From the NCBI GenBank assembly GCA_019454045.1, contig SKCR01015057.1, forward strand, positions 121,971-185,970: a stretch of 64,000 nucleotides of DNA. Direction: 5' to 3'. The notes under the pieces were generated by a model. That model did no database searches, was not told the origin of the DNA, and was given only the letters and a program-made list of their open reading frames with translations. A program made the translations under genes and the position numbers. Origin of the DNA: Zanthoxylum bungeanum. Lineage: Eukaryota; Streptophyta; Magnoliopsida; Sapindales; Rutaceae. Within the stretch, counting starts at the first letter, position 1; each line of letters begins with the position of its first letter. Shown here piece after piece: positions 1-13,314 of this stretch.

Positions 1-187
1 ATTGGTGATCAGACAACAAGAAGCATTAAGCTTAATACTTAATAAGTAACCTTTAAATTACCCAAACTATAAAATAACCCCTTATAAACCGGTGATATTG
101 GAATTCATCACAACCCCAGATAACTAACTTAGTTATGACACATAACTAGGGCTAGTAAAAACTTAAATAAAATAAAAGACATAAAGT

Positions 188-380
188 AAAATGCTGAAAA
201 GTAAATTGCTGAAAAGTAAATGACATAAAGTAAATGCTGAAATTAAATATTGAAAATTAAATGCTGAAAAGTAAATGCTGAAAGTAAATTACTGAAAAGT
301 AAATGCTGAAAGTAAATTGCTGAAAAGTAAATTGCTGAAAAGTAAATGTGAAAGTAAATTGCTGAAAAGTAAATAAAGTA
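188..380. repeat. Minisatellite, GCTGAAAAGTAAATT-type unit
   Basis: About thirteen head-to-tail copies of a 13-15 bp unit related to GCTGAAAAGTAAATT. Units vary by single-base changes and by loss of one or two bases. Weaker copies of the same unit reappear around 735-850 (ctgaaaagtaaa, gcggaaagtaaa). It lies inside the gypsy-like LTR region. Confidence 0.85.
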
Positions 381-479
381 AAAGTACAATAAAAGAAAAT
401 GCTGAGGTAAAATGATCCACTTTTATTACTTCTATTTTAGATATCTCTTTTAATATAATATATTATATTTGCATGATAA

Positions 480-639
480 TACCAACCAGCCATATAGGCG
501 GTATCCAGATTAAGTCAAATTAATAATTAATTACCAACCGACCAATCAGGCGGTATCCAGTTTAGTCAGGTTAAAACCAATTTAAATAATTACCAACCGA
601 CCAATATGGCGGTATCCTCGTTAAGTCAGGTTTTAACTA
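480..639. repeat. Three tandem copies of a 50-59 bp repeat
   Basis: Copies begin near 480, 531 and 590 with TACCAACC, and share GGCGGTATCC and AAGTCA/TAGTCAGGTT. The second and third copies are closest to each other. The repeat lies in the same gypsy-like remnant as the minisatellite and has no coding frame. Confidence 0.8.
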
Positions 640-1511
640 GTTATATATTATAATTAAGGGAGATTAATCTAAATATTAGTAATAAAAGTTTTACCTTTTA
701 CCCCAGCAAATGGGAGTTACCTCATCATTACTGAAAAGTAAAAACTGAAAATTAAAGAAAGAAAAGTATTGTGCGTAAAAGTAAATTGCGGAAAGTAAAA
801 ACTGAAAAAGTAAAGAAAAGAAAGTGCGAAATCGGAAATTAATTACTGAAAGCTGTAAATAAATAAACAAGATACAATCTTCTTAGTATTCTTAAGGAAT
901 TCCTTAGAAGAAAGTATGAATTTACAAATGAAATGGCTTGGTATTTATAGGCAAAATTTTGCCTCCATCAAATCCATTATTAATTGCTCCACTAATTGCT
1001 CCACTAATTGCTTATCATGTTTGGTGGTGATTTGATAATTTTTATTATTAATTTATTTTTTACTTTGAAAATGATTGAAAATGACTTTAATAATTACACA
1101 CAACATACTTCTTGATGGTTCATCAATTTCGGGAATGAAATCTTCAGAATTGGAAATTATTTTGTCTTTCAAAGTTGTAGATCTTTAAGTCTTCTTTAAT
1201 ATGAAACTTGAATCAGCTCAATCCGATATTGGAGTAAAAAGTTATGCATACGACAGATGCGTAAAATTGGAATTTCCAAAACTACATCGTTAAAACGCCT
1301 TTTCAAGTTTCCAATCTCCAAAATTAATATGTCAATTCCAATTTTTGCCCTTATTTGACCCACATTTCATCCTAAATGATTTCATTGTGTCCCAATATTA
1401 TTTTATCTTCAAAATAAACTAAAACATATCAAAACGTTCATCAAACCCGAGAAACTAAACAAAATATTAAGTAAAAAGAGCGATAAATATTGATACATTT
1501 TCCGCTCATCA

Positions 1512-2070
1512 GGTGAGTCAAAAGATTTTGAAAATGAGAAAGCATATCATATCTAGCTTAATAGGAAAATACAGAGCACTTTAAGACATCTAGGTTGGTT
1601 TGACCCATCAGATCTCAATTTTTGAGACGAAATCACTGAGTTGGCTTACTTAGGAGTCAGGTTGTGACCGAAACTTTACACACACACACACAATGAGTCT
1701 GGTTTAGATGATTTATTACAGAACTTGGATTTAATTTGCGTTGAGTACATTGAAGGATCTTTGATTTCATCGGTAGACATTCTTTCAGGACAATATTATG
1801 TGCAACTACCAAGACTATTTTATGTGTTTTATTATTTTTGCATGATTATATGTGCATGTGAATGACGTTTGTGGGTATCGTCGTTGTAAGTCTTCACGAG
1901 ACTATAACTCGTCTACTAGGACCGCCTAGGGATTTAAAGGCTTGTCACTTACCTAAATGTAATTGTGATCCATACGAAAGTGGCCCTTAATTTAGTTACT
2001 TTTGTTTTTTTTATTTAGTTTTTATTAAGTATTTTGCTTCGGATTAGCAAAATCTTAAGTTGGGGGTGTT
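1512..2070 (+). mobile_element. 3' internal tail of a Tat/Ogre-like gypsy element
   Basis: Non-coding DNA ending in the purine-rich stretch AAGTTGGGGGTG (about 2057-2068), directly before a probable LTR start at 2071. That layout fits a polypurine tract. The text around 1875-1985 (GTCTTCACGAG, CTCGTCTACTAGG, CATACGAAAGTGGCCC) recalls the 3' untranslated part of Tat-lineage elements, from memory. No intact pol frame remains. Confidence 0.5.
1677..1692. repeat. (AC)n microsatellite
   Basis: About eight CA dinucleotides in a row inside the gypsy 3' tail. Confidence 0.85.
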
Positions 2071-2443
2071 TGATAAGTGTGATTTATACCTGCTTATTCC
2101 ACATTTTTAGCTTATTATTTTGTTAGGTTTCGTGCCATTTTATTTGCTTTGTAGTTTGTTTTGTGTTTTATTGATAGGAAACATTAAAGCATGAAACTTG
2201 AGGTAAATGGAAGTATTTTGGAAGCTTAAAGATATAAAGGAATCAAGCCTGGGGGTAAAATATGTGAAACAAGTCATCCTGGCAGCGGAGCTGGCGTCAC
2301 AATGCCACCAGCCATGGATAAAACACCACAATTTCCCGAGAGGTTGGTGTCACGACACCACTTCTTGCGTCGTGACGCCCCAGACGATTTTTCAGCATTA
2401 TAAGGAATCAGTTTTCTATATAAATAATGACTCTATGACTTCC

Positions 2444-2453
2444 CTATAAATAC
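2444..2453 (+). promoter_or_regulatory. TATA box of the Tat-like LTR
   Basis: CTATAAATAC inside the LTR, followed about 30 bases later by A-rich sequence where transcription could start. This is inferred from the motif and its place in an LTR only. Confidence 0.4.
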
Positions 2454-3889
2454 ATAAGTACGTCCAAAACCATAAAGAAAAGAATTAGACACAAGAATAG
2501 AGCTATGGACACATAATTTAGAGAGATCCAATGAAGGAATTGAAGAACGACAAAAGGAGACATCTGAAGATGAAGGATTCGATTCAGATTTTATCTTATT
2601 ATTTCTTTCTATAAATTCTAATGATGTTCAATATGTTCTTGAGTCAGATTTCATTGTTCTTCTATTTAGTTATGAACTAATTTTATTATTCTAGAGGATG
2701 ATGTAGCCTATACTTGATTTCGTGTGTTTGATTGCCAATTAACTATTATGAAGTTTTAACTCAGTTTATTTATATTTTCTTGTGTTTAATGCTAAAGGTT
2801 TGCTGGAAACAAATTAGATGATTTCATAGTTAGAATATATCATTTGGGATTTTGAATAGGGTCTAGAAAATATAACGTATGAATTTTATAGAGTTCGGAA
2901 TGCCTATAATTCCTTTTAAGTCATTGACAAAGAATCATAAAGCATGATGAGTTGTTGATTATTTGATTTTTATATGGATATCGGTAATTAATAATATTTT
3001 CATTCAGTACTCGGAAGAGATAGTAGAATAATTTAGAATTTTTGGCTTATAAACTAAGAAATTGAGTAATAATTATTGGCACGATAAAACATACGAGATA
3101 ATTAGGTGAAATCAGACTTTAAAATTTATCTTACCCTGATATTTTTTAATTAAAACGTTTTGACTTTTTTTTTTAGTTTATAATTTTAATTTAGTTTATT
3201 TTAAATTAATTTCTAAATAAAGTTAAGTTTATATTATATTACTGAGTGTGAATTTGATTTCAATCCATATGAGTTCTTCGACGCTCTATATTCAAACTTT
3301 ACTAATATTATGTTGGTTTCTAATTAGATCCCAAGATCATTATAAGCATGAAATAATGTGTGAATACATCAAAGGAGATAGCGGAATACTCACATCGATC
3401 GGTTGAGACGATTTGATTAAGAACAAAACTCATTTCCCTCCAAGGTTCACGCCAAACAGCAAGCAGTCCACTGCCTTCATTTTTCAGTTTTGGTTTACCT
3501 TTTGAGCTTCGAACGTGGGTGGGTTTCCCTAACACCTTCGTATAACTCTCGGAGTGTGCTAGCACTTGATTTTTGCCACAAAAATCAACATTTTCTTGCT
3601 TCCATGGACGCCATTTTCAGGCAGAACAGAAACATTTCTCAGCCCCTTAAGCGTGACTTTAGGGAGAAGAAGAGAGATGAAGTTGATGTGTTAATTTGGT
3701 AAATGGTGTAAATCATTTCATTTATATATTTTTCAAAATAAATAAAATGATTTTCCATTTAATTTAACTTTCAAAAGTCAAATATACCAACTTTAATTAC
3801 CTTGAGTGTTTCACACTCTAACATCAATGTCCATCAAGTCATATCAAGTCTATATCAAGTGTCAAGTCACATCACTCAAAGTGACAAGT

Positions 3890-3961
3890 GATTTGACGCT
3901 TGAAGCGACTAGCGATTTGACACTTGATGTGACTAATGATTTGATGCTTGATTTGACTTGC
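3890..3961. repeat. Three tandem 24-bp units in the A-family LTR
   Basis: Units start at 3890, 3914 and 3938 with GATTTGA and share the core CTTGA..TGAC/CGACTA. A shortened form of the array is present in the other A1 LTR near 12390-12470. Confidence 0.75.
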
Positions 3962-4049
3962 GTGCCGCACTCAAATTCGAAATACGAAAGTGCTCGTAAA
4001 TAATCTCGGGCTCGGGTTCGTTAATTCCAAATTAACGATTTCTCTGTTG

Positions 4050-4335
4050 CGTCGTAATTAAATCTAATTTAATTAAATAATAATGTGTCAAGCATAATTA
4101 CTATTCACGTCGCTAACGAATTAATTCCAAATTAATTCGTTCGCCCGAATAAAATCTAATTTTAATTCCACGTCGAAATCCAATTTCGTTTAATATCCAA
4201 TATATTAATTTACCGATTAATTCCAAATTAATCGTTATCTCTCTTTTATTGATATTTTATCCTAGATAAAATATCTCCGAAATTAATCCCAGATTAATTT
4301 TCTCTCTCTTCTAATTAATCCCAGATTAATTAAAG
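4050..4335. repeat. TNG-centred palindrome array (A1 3' LTR)
   Basis: A chain of short inverted repeats with 3-base centres. The clearest is 4116-4140, with 11-bp arms ACGAATTAATT / AATTAATTCGT around CCA (TGG on the element's own strand). Another near 4060-4080 has CTA (TAG) at its centre. Equivalent arrays lie in every A-family LTR of the window. Confidence 0.75.
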
Positions 4336-5383
4336 TGCGAGTCATACGTCATCGGTGAATCTTTGGGAAATGACCCATGAGATCCCCGGATATGTTGGAA
4401 GTAATTCGGTCGTCGGACTATCCGAACACGTAAGTACCTCATACTACATTTTACCGATTTACAAGACAAGGTTGGCCTCTAGCAAAGCACATGCCTACCC
4501 AATTCTCCAGAAATATCCTTACAGGAATAAAGGATCTGTATCAGGCGTAGTATACGTGGTATTGCGTATTTCTGTCCAGTATCGAATAATCACGTGCCAG
4601 GCCTGGGGATGGAATTGTGTCTGCCCCGTACGAAGCACATGTCGGATGTCTGGTGACTAGTCTCTATAATCGGATAAACCTGACCTTGTCATTTTATCAC
4701 GATAGCTGCAGCATTTAAGAGTACTAATACCATATCCTACGTGACCATCATCTCCACTAAGACTGGAATGATACTTCCTTCTTGACATCACACCCAACAC
4801 ACTACGATTCTCAATATACCCAGTATTGGAGTACACAGAACCACCGGTTAAAGCCCTGGACGACCGCAACCAAAGTATATTGATTGTCGCAAGTATTCGC
4901 GTGCAAGTCTCAGGTTAAGACCAAATACACCTACCCTGATTTCGGACTTCCATAGACACATAGTCATACTACCAATGGAATTCCGAGGGGGTCTATCCAG
5001 AGCGAAGCTGTTTCCCATATTATCGATGAAACACAACCTCCTATTACACTTGCATGAGTATCCTATACCCAAATATATGAGAACTATGTCGTTGTGCCCT
5101 CACAATACGCACAAGTGCAATACTAGTCTTTTACGTATTTATCGATGTCCAATCTCGATAATACTCTGACTAGGGATATTTAATGATTTATCATTCGTTG
5201 ATTGATACTGTCTCATATCATTCTCAATCAAGGAACAAATCATAAGGACCTCTCATCAGTTATATATCTTGGTGATCTAATCACAAATGATAAGAGTGCA
5301 ATCTCCTTTGTCACATAGTTAATTTGTACAACAACACCATGATATGTATAAATAGTGACGATATGGGTCATAACTGTCCAACA

Positions 5384-8300
5384 ATCTCCCACTTGGCCTA
5401 TAGCCAGTCACTCGAGTGCTTGACACCCGAACTATGTACGGTTGGCTCAAATTGCTAAGAAAATCTTTCGTCAGCGGATTTGCATGATTATCGTCTGATG
5501 CGATTTATACGATCATCACATCGCCACGATGTATGATCCGAACGAATCAGATGAATATCGAAGTATCTATCTGGATCGTTGATGAGACCATTAATTCTTT
5601 ACCCTGCGCTGACGCCTAGCTCAGCTGCTAACAGAACTATATCTAATCTAATTAGATTTGTTATTGACCCAGATGGCTTCTATTGCTACCTCAGCTGCTA
5701 CAATTACTCGCATTTGTTGTTTATTCGGTAACAGCATCTTGCTTGGAAGTTTTCCAGCTTACTATACCGTTATTCAAACCTTATAGTACCGTTTTTGACT
5801 TATAGTCATTTTTATCGGTTTAGGAAACTTGCAGCAGTGATCCCAGTCACTTCAAGTTCTCTTTCTCCATAGATTAAGACAACATCCTTAGATCTCTAGG
5901 ATTCTAACGGATGTTCTTAACATCAATCCAGTGATTATCACTTGGATTGGCCTGTTTGTGAATCCATATGCTCAAAGCGTATGAGACACCAGGTCGCGTT
6001 CATTTTTCAATGTACGAGTTTCTCGGAGAGTTTTCTCGAAAGCTTAGCTTTCACCGATTGTAATTTTATGGGAATATCATTTCCAAGAAATGACATATAT
6101 AATCATTATTTATAGGACAGTCATTGTCATTGCGCTCCCACTAACCTCTTATATACACAAGAATCATATTCGTTTTGAATTAAATCATACACCATTATGA
6201 TTACATCAAAACGATAATTCCAAGAACCTAATGCTTACTTCAATCCAAATATGGATCGAACAACCTGCAAACCTTATTTGCTAGTTTTGGCACGAAAAAA
6301 CCGACAGGATGTTGAAAACATCCTCCAAAAGGTTTCCTTTCCAGGAAAGCGATTTTCCATTCTGCTGTCATATTTCATAAATGAAACATGCAGCTTTAGC
6401 AAGCATCATCCAAATGGATTTTCCATGGCAATAGTTAAAAGTTGAATCGTAATCAACACAATGTTGATAACGATACCTTTCCATTAAAAGCCTAGCTTTA
6501 TACGTTGGTATGTTGTCATCCATGCTTGTCTTCCTTGAAGACTTATAAGTACCAGTAGGCACAATACCTTACGGTACATCAACTAGTATTCTAAACACAG
6601 TTGATATACATGGAATCCATTTCGGATTCTTATGGCACTTTGCCATAATAGGGAGTCGATACCTTGTATCACTACCTTATACGTAGTAAGTTGGTATTCC
6701 TCAATAAGATTGACATCTTATTAGGTGAGATCAGAAACCCATACCCCAGGTTGTTTTCTGACTCTCTCCGACTTACGTGGCTCTTGTGTATTCGAAGATT
6801 AATGGCACAATTTCATTCTTGATGAACTGTTTATTTTCCATTAAGATTTGGTGCCTTGGACAGTATTACTCCGATTTTCATCGAGTTTTACTATCCTCCC
6901 ACTTACCACTGCATATCGGTATTCCTCTTAGGAAAATCGCATGGTGAGCAACAATCTAATTGTTCTCAGGTGAGATGTATAAGTACAATACTTATGGTAT
7001 CCATAGGATAACCTTACAATTGGCACTTATCCAATTTGGGTTCTTGTTTGGTATCATCCAAACGTATGCCTAACATAGGGGTGTTCATAGGGTTAGGTCG
7101 ATCCGCGACCCGACCCGACCCGCGCTAACCCGACCCGACCCGGTTGGGTTTATAAATTCTAAAATTCAATTTCGGGTCTGACCCGACCCGACCCGATCTT
7201 TCGGGTCGGGTCACGGGTTTTGGGCAGCAAAGCCGGGTCTGACCCGACCCGACCCGCTGTAAATTATATTAAAATTATAATATATATTTTTAATGGTTTA
7301 ATTTTAATGATGAAGTGTTGCGGCTGGGATGACAAAGCTTTTTCATGGTCTTGTTGTAAAGCCAAGTTCAAATCCCACCATTCACATCTTTTTTTTTTTT
7401 ACTCTTTTCAAAAAAGAGAAAAAATGGTGCTTTAGGTGGGATTCAAACTGATGATTTCTTACCTGTAAAACTCTGATTTTGCCATCTCAACCACGCATAT
7501 AAGTTGTAATTTCAATATCAATAAAAATATATATTATGTATACTGTAGATTATACGATCCGACCCGACCCGCGCGGGTCCATTTCTTAAATTTCGGGTTT
7601 CGGGTCAAGAGACCCGAATGACCCGACCCGATCGGGTCAAATTTTTTTTTGAAAAACCCGACCCGTGAACACCCCTAGCCTAACATACCCAAATATCAGG
7701 AATGAGAAACATGGTTTCTTTTCTGTTCATATCTTAATATGAAATCTGTCAAACAGATTTTAATGGAACCTTATTCTAAATAAGTTCTGCACTGTTAACG
7801 CTTATCTGTTGAAGGAAATAGTAGCTCAGCGCGACTCATGATTAACCTTATCATGTCTAATAAAATTCGGTTACTCAGTTCGGACACACCGTCAAAATAA
7901 CATGTTCCGGGAGGAGTCCTCATTTGAAAGACTACTATACTCTTTCAAGTATATTAGAAACTTATTGCTTAAGTATTTTCCATTACGGTCTTACCATGAC
8001 GTTTAATAATTCAGCCAATCTGTTTGTCTATTTCGTGTCGAAACTTTAAAATTTTCCGATTTGTGTTTCAAAAGGAAACACATAACCATAACGCGATGCC
8101 ACATCCGTAAAGGTCACGAAATATTCATATCCACATCTAGCCTTGCTAGACATGGGCCCACTTGCTTCACTATGAACTAGGGCTAACAGGTCGGTGGCAT
8201 TTACACTTTTACCAAGTAAATAGTATTTTAGGCACTTTGCCCAATAAACTAGATTCGTAGACTTTATTTGATTGGAATCAAATTAGTCCTAGTACCCACT

Positions 8301-9090
8301 CTTCAAAAGTGTGGATATACGATTATTGTTTTAGTTGTGTCCCAGACAACACTGCCAAAATTAGTTTCTTCTGATCAAATCAGTTTGAGCTATTTGTTTG
8401 TCAAGTTATATGTTTGAGATATTATTTATATTCAAAATATAAATGCTGTTATTCACATCTATGTGTTTATCTCAATATTATCTTTATATAATAAAACACT
8501 TTAGCGTTCTAGAATATAAAGGTTCACCCGCAGCGGGTTAAACACTAATATAGAGATAATGTATCTAGTCAAACTAGTTAAATTATAACAGTTTCCTAAT
8601 TTAGGTACATACCCGATGCTAGTTCCTAAACTTATGTATCTATGCTTAAAACAGCAAATTTCGTCCCGTTTTCATTCCGTAGATATATCTCAACTGAAGT
8701 CAGTATCCTGCTCATAGCAGATTCTGCACATCAGTACATATATTTTATATACCATACTGAGTATTTAAAATACAATTTCAATACTAGTAGTGAACATAAT
8801 TTTGACAAACATATTTGAAGTCAGAGCCTTGCTCGTCTTCAATTCCTTCATGTCTGCTTTTGTCCAAACGGCAGTCACGTTTCCGCGATCCCGTTTGCCA
8901 CATTTAATGAGACATTTTAGTATATGTCCTTTATCTTCCCAGAAGATTATAATGATCTTGCCTTTGCCCTTTTCAACATTCCAGTAGCCTTCGGCCAAGC
9001 CTTGGCCTTCTAAAATATCGAAGTAAGGTGCGCCTTGCGCAACTTGCCTAATTGCAAAGTTTGACTTTATCTCCTTGAGAATAGTCATTA
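5384..9090 (-). pseudogene. Copia A1 pol remnant (protease-integrase-RT-RNase H)
   Basis: Reading the minus strand from 9090 down gives fragments of the usual copia order. There is a zinc-knuckle/protease-like part (about 9090-8560), an integrase-like part (about 8240-7960), reverse transcriptase (about 6640-6080) and RNase H (about 5960-5420), ending in the polypurine tract. RT pieces such as VDYDSTF and GKSIWMML sit in short open stretches broken by stops and shifts. At 6110-6112 the codon where the YVDD tyrosine should be reads TAA. The hAT MITE at 7076-7677 also interrupts it. No functional product is expected. Confidence 0.8.
7076..7677. mobile_element. hAT-type MITE inside copia A1, with 8-bp duplication
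   Basis: A 602-bp non-coding element with terminal inverted repeats TAGGGGTGTTCA (7076) and TGAACACCCCTA (7666-7677). It is flanked by perfect 8-bp duplications GCCTAACA (7068-7075 and 7678-7685). Both ends carry repeated CGACCCGACCC/GGGTCGGGTC blocks, which is common in plant hAT MITEs. The related uninterrupted site in element A2 near 20130-20160 has one copy of this target. There is no transposase frame, so it must have been moved by an autonomous hAT element. Confidence 0.92.
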
Positions 9091-11796
9091 ACTCTCCAAT
9101 AGTTATTATTGCAATTTTAGTACTCCTAAAATCTAAGTATAGATTTATGAAGATCCTTCAATTTTAGTATCATACTTTAAGGATCTAATCTTTAGTTCTG
9201 ATTCAGAAATTAAGGAGTCTAATGCGACAAGCTTAATGGATTAAGCACTAAAGTTATCATTGCATGATCTTCCAAAGATTATGCTCGACTATTTGCTTAA
9301 CTCCGGGCTTAGGCTTAAAATATTATTTTATCAAATAAAATAACTTATTATTTTTCAGGACCATCCTGAAATTTACTCCCAATTTAAAAATTAAACCATT
9401 TAAATACATTTTCCTTAGAATTATGTATTAAACGTCAATCTTTCAATTTTATATCTTGATTCTAATAGTCTAACTATTTAATCAACGATTTTGCTACTAT
9501 TTATTATAATGATTACAATAGTCCAACTATTTAATCAACTATAATTTAATAGATTAAAATCAATTATATTGATTACTATAATCTAATTATAAAATCAACT
9601 ATAATTGAATAGTTTGAATATAGTCCAACTATTTATTTAAAACAACGTTTAAATATTAGTCCAACTAACATTTAATTTATAATGACGAAGGATATTTGTT
9701 TGAGCGTGTATGGCAAGCAATTAAACGAATATTGCAAATTCAATTTTTGCCTCCCACTATTTTTCGGCGAGCCTCTAACCCTCTGTCGAGTACTCGGGAA
9801 ACCGTGTTTCCTAGTGGGCTAGGATCCCGTTAAATATCACACAATCTTGACTTTGGCCAACAAATTGTTTGATAATTAACTAGGTAGATCTCTAAGATCA
9901 ATTGGATCCAATCCAATTCCTAGATCCGGTAGGAGGACATCCAAGTCCAAAACATATATCTTATATATGCCAATACATCCAATGTATTACCTAACCTTTT
10001 TCCTCTGAATCAACTAAGCCTTGGCTTTGGCACAACAAGCTTAATGATCCCAGTTAAGCGGAACCCATTGACCATGGAAAGCTTCGTAATCAATGTAGAT
10101 GGACAAGAAGTGGTCTTGACTTTGGCTAACAAACCACAACTTGGACAAGACACTGATATGGAACAAAGCCTTCGTGATTCAAACACATCTTTGACAGACA
10201 AAGGCCTTGACTTTGGCCAACAAACCAAAGCCGTCTTAGATTTTGAGTAAGAATCACTCAATGGAAGGAAAGACGCTCAATATTGTTTGAGGGTTTTTCG
10301 CGTGCAAATTGGCAACCAATTTATTATCTTTGTTAAGGTCTCATCATCATATACCCTTAAACATGCATTCTAAACACATAATAAAGCGCGTATGAAAATA
10401 AATAATAATGATATGCGGATGGATACTTAACACATTGATCCTAGATCAAATCTCTCTCTTTCTCTCTCAAGCTAGCACTTGTATTACTTTTACCCGTTAG
10501 ACTACACTTCTAAAGAAACCTCATTTATATTGAGTGGAATATGTGAGAAGAGAATACAAAGAATAGAATGTGATAAGGCTGGACACGCAGGTCCAATTTA
10601 ATAAATCAAATTTATTATAATAATTTCCAAAGTTGCCCCCACCCGACTAATATCCATCCGATATACATTATTCATTCATCACAACCATGTATTCACACAA
10701 ACATGTTATCAATCAATCTAATCAAATTAATTAATCTGATAATTAGTGATCATCCAATGTTTAAACAACGATTTGATTTTGTTCGAGTCAAACTCGTTTT
10801 GCGAATAAGTACTCAAAGTATGAATTCTCGAATTAAATTAAACTACGTCATTAAATCCAATTTAATATGCATTCAATTCTAATTCCCTATTTAATTCCAA
10901 TTAAATATTACACTTTAATAATAAACCTTTTACGACTTAAATTCCAAATTTAATCGTAACGCGTCTCAAAGACCAATTAACGTACAACGTCAATTCAATT
11001 AAAGTCCAATGGGCTTTTAATTAATTTCTTAAGGCGTGGACTTTTGGTCAACTCGGATCAAACCGAATAACCAAAATCCAATCCATGAATTACCCCATAA
11101 ACCCATAAATCAATCTTGGCCCATTAGGCCCAATTAAACTTTAAAGGTTCATTAAGTCGCATTTGGGCTTAACGGAAGTGGTTTTGGGCTCAATTGGATC
11201 CAATCCAATTTGCCTTAACCCAACTTTGTACAACAAAGCCCAACAAGCCCAATTACAACTTTAAAAGTCCAATTTCCAAAATTAGGCCCAAATAATTAAA
11301 TTACCAAATTCCAAATTTCCAATTTAATTACATAAAGTGTTCACACAATTAATTCTCCAATTAACATTTCTAAAACATCAATTAGCCTAATTAATCATGT
11401 TCATCATCATTATCACATGTCCAACACATTGATGAAAAATCAAACCCAATTCATGCTTTAAAGTCTCGGCAATTTGGGGATTTTATGTCCGATTCGAATT
11501 CAATCCAATTAATTACACAATCGACATTAACTCATATACCCGAATGATTTCCAACACATCCAATGTCAAAAAAATCAAAATTCCAAGACTTAATAGGGCT
11601 AAAGCATTCGGCCAACACATTCAATTTGGGGAAAAATGATCCAATCACATTTTCATGAAATTGATCCAATCAATCTTCAATTCAACCACATTTAAGCATA
11701 CTTAATCATCCAATTTCATAAAATCATGCTCAAATTCAAAATACCCAAATTTTAAGCCCTAAACTTTTATGCTCAAACCTAGGCTCTTGATGCCAT
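9091..11796 (-). mobile_element. Leader and degenerate gag region of copia A1
   Basis: A long non-coding stretch between the 5' LTR and pol on the minus strand. Beside the LTR, GCTCTTGATGCCA (11783-11795) is the complement of a primer-site-like TGGCATCAAGAGC, a decayed relative of the initiator-tRNA site TGGTATCAGAGC. Three copies of the 19-base motif CTTGACTTTGGCCAACAAA, one with a single change, lie at 10206, 10115 and 9846. Where gag should be (about 9450-9670) there are short palindromes rather than a frame. Confidence 0.7.
10010..10261 (-). other. 83-codon open stretch conserved between A1 and A2 leaders
   Basis: An open stretch of 83 codons beginning with TTG, not ATG, and matching the stretch at 17581-17832 of A2 with only a few changes. 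It contains two of the three repeats that encode CWPKS or LLAKVK in this frame. No known domain was recognised, and element A3 has a shifted frame here. It is probably an accident of recent copying rather than a gene. Confidence 0.25.
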
Positions 11797-13314
11797 TGTT
11801 GGTTTCTAATTATGTCTCAAAATCATTATAAGCATGAAAATAATGTGTGAATACATCAAAGGAGATAGCGAAATACTTACATCGATTGGTTGAGACGATT
11901 TGATTAAGAACAAAACTCATTTCCCCTCCAAGGTTCACGCCAAACAGCAAGCAGTCCACTGCCTTCATTTTTCAGTTTTGCTTCAACATTTTGAGCTCTG
12001 AACTTGCGTCAAATGGTTCCCGGCTCGTGGGTGGGTTTCCCTAACACCTTCGTATAACTCTCGGAGTGTGCTAGCACTTGATTTTTGCCACAAAATCAAC
12101 ATTTTCTTGCTTCCATGGACGCCATTTTCAGGCAGAACAGAAACATTTCTCAGCCCCTTAAGCGTGACTTTAGGGAGAAGAAAGAGAGATGAAGTTGATG
12201 TGTTAAGTTGGTAAATGGTGTAAATCATTTCATTTATATATTTTTCAAAATAAATAAAATGATTTTCCAGTTAATTTAACTTTCAAAAAGTCAAATATAC
12301 CAACTTTAATTACCTTGAGTGTTTCACACTCTAACATCAATGTCCATCAAGTCATATCAAGTCTATCAAGTTGTCAAGTAACATCACTCAAAGAAGTGAT
12401 TTGACGCTTGAAGCGACTAGCGATTTGACGCTTAATGGGACTAATGATTTGACGCTTGATTTGACTTGCGTGCCGCAGTCGAATTCGAAATGCGAATACG
12501 CTCGTAAATAATCTCGGGCTCGGGTTCGTTAATTCCAAATTAACGATTCCTCCGTTGCATCGTAATTAAATCTAATTAAATTAAATAATCATGTCAAGCA
12601 TAATTACTATTCACGTCGCTAACGAATTAATTCCAAATTAATCCGTTCGCCCGAATTAATTCCAAATTAATTCGTTCGCCGGAATTAAAATCTAATTTTA
12701 ATTCCGCGTCGAAATCCAATTTCGTTTAATATATCAAATATATTAATTTACCGATTAATTCCAAATTAATCATTATCTCTCTTTTATTGATATTTTATCC
12801 TAGATAAAATATCTCCGAAATTAATCCCAGATTAATTTTCTCTCTCTTCTAATTAATCCCAGATTAATTAAAGTGCGAGTCATACGTCATCGGTGAATCT
12901 TTGGGAAGCGACCTATGAGATCCTCGGATATGTTGGCAGTAAATTCGGTCGTCGGACTATCCGAACACGTAAGTACCTCGTACTACGTTTTACCGATTTA
13001 CAAGACAATGTTGGCCTCTAGCAAAGCGACATGCCTACCCAATTCTCCGGAAATATCCTTATATGAATAAATGATCTGTATCAGGCGTAATATACGTGAT
13101 ATTACGTATTTCTGTCCAGTATCGGATGATCACGTGCTAGGCCTGGGGCTGGAATTGTGTCTGCCTCGTACGAAGCACATGTCGGATGTCTGGTGACTAG
13201 TCTCTATAATCGGATAAACCTGACCTTGTCATTTTATCCCGATAACTGCAGTATTTAAGAGTACTAATACCGTATCCTACGTGACCATCATCTCCACTAA
13301 GACTGAGTGATACT
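11797..13314 (-). repeat. 5' LTR of copia A1, first part
   Basis: Starts TGTTGGTTTC on the plus strand, matching the LTR at 3311, and runs to the insertion point of A2. The rest of the same LTR is at 23684-24289, giving 2,124 bp when joined, close to the 2,073 bp of the other LTR. It includes a palindrome array (about 12560-12880). Confidence 0.88.

Larger units (their letters stand above)
1..1511 (-). mobile_element. Partial Ty3/gypsy-like LTR region, minus strand
   Basis: Read on the minus strand, a likely LTR start TGATGAGCGGAAAATG lies at 1511 and the sequence continues beyond position 1. TGATGAGCGG-type starts with a long non-coding body are typical, from memory, of Tat/Ogre or Athila-type plant gypsy elements. 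No gag or pol is visible. The segment holds a minisatellite (188-380), a three-copy repeat (480-639) and a TATA-like TATTTATAGG near 931. The other end is outside the window, so LTR length and target duplication cannot be checked. An unrelated AT-rich repeat is the alternative. Confidence 0.45.
3311..5383 (-). repeat. 3' LTR of copia A1
   Basis: A 2,073-bp LTR on the minus strand, from CCAACA at 5383 to TGTTGG at 3311 in plus-strand reading. Directly beyond 5383 is ATCTCCCACTTGGCC, the complement of the copia polypurine tract GGCCAAGTGGGAGAT. It carries a three-unit 24-bp tandem repeat and an array of TNG-centred palindromes (4050-4335, centres read as CCA or CTA here). Confidence 0.9.

Noticed and set aside
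188..639. Tandem and spaced repeats as a CRISPR array
   Set aside because: Units are variable, contiguous or few, and the context is a plant retrotransposon.
8765..9088. 107-codon stretch on the minus strand as a stand-alone gene
   Set aside because: It corresponds to the knuckle/protease-side remnant of copia A1 and is continuous with pol fragments; not a separate gene.
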